6,337 nucleotides of DNA. Origin: JABJOE01 sp964344145. GTDB taxonomy: Bacteria; Patescibacteriota; Patescibacteriia; UBA9934. The notes under the pieces are model-generated. The model did no database searches and was not told where the DNA came from. It worked only from the letters and a program-made list of their open reading frames with translations. Position numbers and translations under genes: made by a program. The stretch lies in the NCBI GenBank assembly GCA_964344145.1, contig CAYFME010000019.1:1-6337 (forward strand). The letters are read 5' to 3'. This document shows positions 4,933-6,337 of the stretch, one piece after another; position 1 is the first letter of the stretch, and the number at the start of each line of letters is the position of its first letter.

Positions 4933-5580
4933 CTATTGATTATTCATGTATTGCTTATGAAGGTCAGAGGACTCCAGCTTCTGTAAACGCTCGGCTGTAT
5001 CAACGAGCGTCTGTGTCTTGGAATCTACCTCAAAGTTAATCTCATCCCCCACCCGCTTTTGATCAAACGTGGTGATCGATAGCGTTTCGGGAATCAGATG
5101 AACGGTGAAGGTCCCGGCGTCCTGATCAACATCCACGATCGTCAACGAACAACCATTAAGCGCCACGAATCCTTTCTCAAAAATATACTTCATGTAACGC
5201 TTCGGAATCTGAAACTCGAGCACGCGGTTATTCTGCGGCTTGTCGATGCGAACGATCTTCGCCTTGCCCGTCACATGACCAGAGAGAATATGCCCGCCGA
5301 CTTCCGTGTTTGCCCTGAACGATCGCTCGATGTTCATCTCATCCTTTTCTTTCACGGTCCCAATCGTCGTCTTCTCGAGCGTCTCCTCCATGGCGTCGAA
5401 TGTCACATTGCGGCCGGACTTTTTCGTGACTGTCATGCACACACCGTCCAAGGCAACGCTCGCACCTCGTCGCAGCATAAATCGCTGCCGCCATGGAAAA
5501 CGCAGCGTCATTGTTCGCAAGCCAGGCAAATCAGTGATCTTTGTGATCGGGGCGGTTGTCGCGACGATGCCGGTGAACAT
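4933..5580 (-). CDS. ribE: Riboflavin synthase (alpha subunit)
   Basis: The enzyme dismutates two 6,7-dimethyl-8-ribityllumazine molecules into riboflavin and 5-amino-6-ribitylaminouracil. The 215-residue protein opens with the diagnostic MFTGIV and shows the internal duplication of the family. The first lumazine-binding repeat has S41 and LDGVCMTV (44-51, C48). The second begins GGHILSGHVTG (95-105, H102) and repeats the motif as LNGCSLTI (141-148). Serine, cysteine and histidine positions match those of the well-studied bacterial enzyme, and length is normal. It starts two bases after the stop of the hydrolase gene with no Shine-Dalgarno site, so translation is probably coupled. No FMN riboswitch is visible before the operon within the window. 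Confidence 0.95.
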   Translation of the reverse strand: MFTGIVATTAPITKITDLPGLRTMTLRFPWRQRFMLRRGASVALDGVCMTVTKKSGRNVTFDAMEETLEKTTIGTVKEKDEMNIERSFRANTEVGGHILSGHVTGKAKIVRIDKPQNNRVLEFQIPKRYMKYIFEKGFVALNGCSLTIVDVDQDAGTFTVHLIPETLSITTFDQKRVGDEINFEVDSKTQTLVDTAERLQKLESSDLHKQYMNNQ

Positions 5581-5582
5581 AG

Positions 5583-6185
5583 TTAGATAATGCGATCTTT
5601 TTCGTAGACGTGCTCCAGCTCCTCACCTGGCGCATAGGTAATCTCCTCAGCAATCAAGTTCTCGATCGTATCCAAGATAACTGGATAGCGCTCACCGGTG
5701 AAATGCCCCTCGCCATCGTTGCGCTCGATCAGCTTGGCGTGCAGCACGTCGGCATACTTCTTTGCATGATCAAACGGAATCGACTTGTCGTCGTGCGAAT
5801 GGATGACCACAAACCGCGATGCCTTCCACATCAGCACGTCAAAGTCGAGCTCTGAAAGAAAGAAGCCTTGAAAGGTTTCGTTTTTGATCATCCATGGAGG
5901 TGAGATAAGAACGACGCCCTTTGGTGTGGAACGTGCTTCAGCGGCTTCCAAAAAGCGCAGGGCCGTTGTCGCGCCAAGCGAGTGACCGACGATGATTGTC
6001 TCATCATCAATCACGCCAACGTGCTCAATTAAAAACTTCGTCCACTCTTCTGGATTTGGAGCATCGGGTTCTGGCAGGTCGGGGCAGATGACTTCGTGAC
6101 CCTTGGCATGCAGCGCATCGCGCAGCCACGGGAAAAACTGTGACTGACTTGATGCTTTGTAGCCGTGAATCAGAATAATGCGCAT
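5583..6185 (-). CDS. RBBP9/YdeN-like alpha/beta serine hydrolase
   Basis: The 200-residue protein begins MRIILIHGY (residues 1-9), an immediate first strand and HG oxyanion segment typical of the small RBBP9/YdeN-like hydrolases. IIVGHSLG (64-71) is the nucleophile elbow with S69. The HSHDDKSIP segment (129-137) carries the catalytic acid (D132 or D133), and GEGHFTG (158-164) carries H161, completing the triad. Size is normal for the family. Enzymes of this group act as esterases or peptidases of unclear natural substrate. The frame is open upstream to 6305; an ATG at 6227 with AAGGA seven bases before it would add 14 residues not typical of the family, so 6185 is preferred but not certain. 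It is the first gene of the rib operon; a role in flavin metabolism is not implied by the sequence. Confidence 0.85.
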   Translation of the reverse strand: MRIILIHGYKASSQSQFFPWLRDALHAKGHEVICPDLPEPDAPNPEEWTKFLIEHVGVIDDETIIVGHSLGATTALRFLEAAEARSTPKGVVLISPPWMIKNETFQGFFLSELDFDVLMWKASRFVVIHSHDDKSIPFDHAKKYADVLHAKLIERNDGEGHFTGERYPVILDTIENLIAEEITYAPGEELEHVYEKDRII

Positions 6186-6206
6186 GCGCCTACAGTGCCT
6201 CAATCC

Positions 6207-6220
6207 TTGACAATCGTCAA
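6207..6220. repeat. Short palindrome upstream of the hydrolase-rib operon
   Basis: TTGAC (6207-6211), four bases, GTCAA (6216-6220). Both strands carry a TTGAC-type -35-like hexamer (TTGACA on plus, TTGACG on minus). The minus-strand copy with a 17-base spacer leads to a poor -10 (CACTGT, 6192-6197), so promoter function is uncertain. Confidence 0.25.
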
Positions 6221-6265
6221 TAATCATGGCACGATCCTTCTCTTCTGCTGCTCTATGTATTTGCA

Positions 6266-6337
6266 GTGGAACCGCGCACGGTCCACCACGGAGACCTACG
6301 CGCACTCCTCCCGACAGAGAATCTATGGGAGTTGATT
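6266..6337 (+). CDS. Possible start of a divergent gene (cut by window)
   Basis: From GTG 6266 a plus-strand frame runs open to the window edge and reads EPRTVHHGDLRALLPTEN and on, 24 codons, with protein-like composition. No Shine-Dalgarno site is visible. A second frame from ATG 6226 is also open but is rich in S, P and R and looks less like a protein. The segment is too short to identify; the region may be non-coding. Confidence 0.2.
   Translation, partial: MEPRTVHHGDLRALLPTENLWELI

Noticed and set aside
6186..6305. N-terminal extension of the hydrolase from the GTG at 6305
   Set aside because: GGGAGGA touches the GTG with no spacing, the extension is unlike the family, and the family fold starts at MRIILIHGY.

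Overview
The window holds six complete genes, one gene cut by the left edge, a tRNA-like gene, and an unusual structured non-coding stretch. The native-looking genes are of medium GC. Several features suggest a small-genome bacterium, possibly of the Patescibacteria/CPR type: tight operons, a lumazine synthase of archaeal type, -10-like boxes 8-9 bases upstream of three start codons (as in leaderless mRNAs), and a tRNA-like gene with encoded CCA. That taxonomic guess is an inference of low to moderate confidence; no marker gene settles it.

Layout. Bases 1-959 (minus) encode a NahK-like sugar kinase of the aminoglycoside-phosphotransferase fold, cut by the left edge. Its upstream region has two near-identical 23-bp palindromes 43 bp apart, one of them over the likely -10 box. 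Bases 1233-2252 (plus) encode a GT-A glycosyltransferase resembling glucosyl-3-phosphoglycerate synthase. It is markedly GC-rich, has its own Shine-Dalgarno sequence and a GC-rich hairpin behind it, and looks like a single-gene import. Bases 2336-3424 (plus) encode a Gfo/Idh/MocA-family dehydrogenase.

Bases 3425-3733 contain no protein gene. In order they hold a near-consensus promoter, a terminator-like hairpin, a tRNA-like sequence with a normal acceptor and T arm but an abnormal anticodon arm, and a strong terminator. Two segments at the start of this stretch are complementary to the D/anticodon-arm region of the tRNA-like element. This is the least ordinary part of the window.

Bases 3734-4276 (plus) encode an unrecognised 180-residue protein. 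It converges with a four-gene minus-strand operon running from about 6185 to 4254: an RBBP9-like serine hydrolase, riboflavin synthase (ribE), archaeal-type lumazine synthase (ribH) and an 84-residue unknown protein, separated by 2, 3 and 7 bases. RibH makes 6,7-dimethyl-8-ribityllumazine and RibE converts it to riboflavin, so the operon encodes the last two steps of riboflavin synthesis. The right edge may carry the start of a divergent plus-strand gene, weakly supported.
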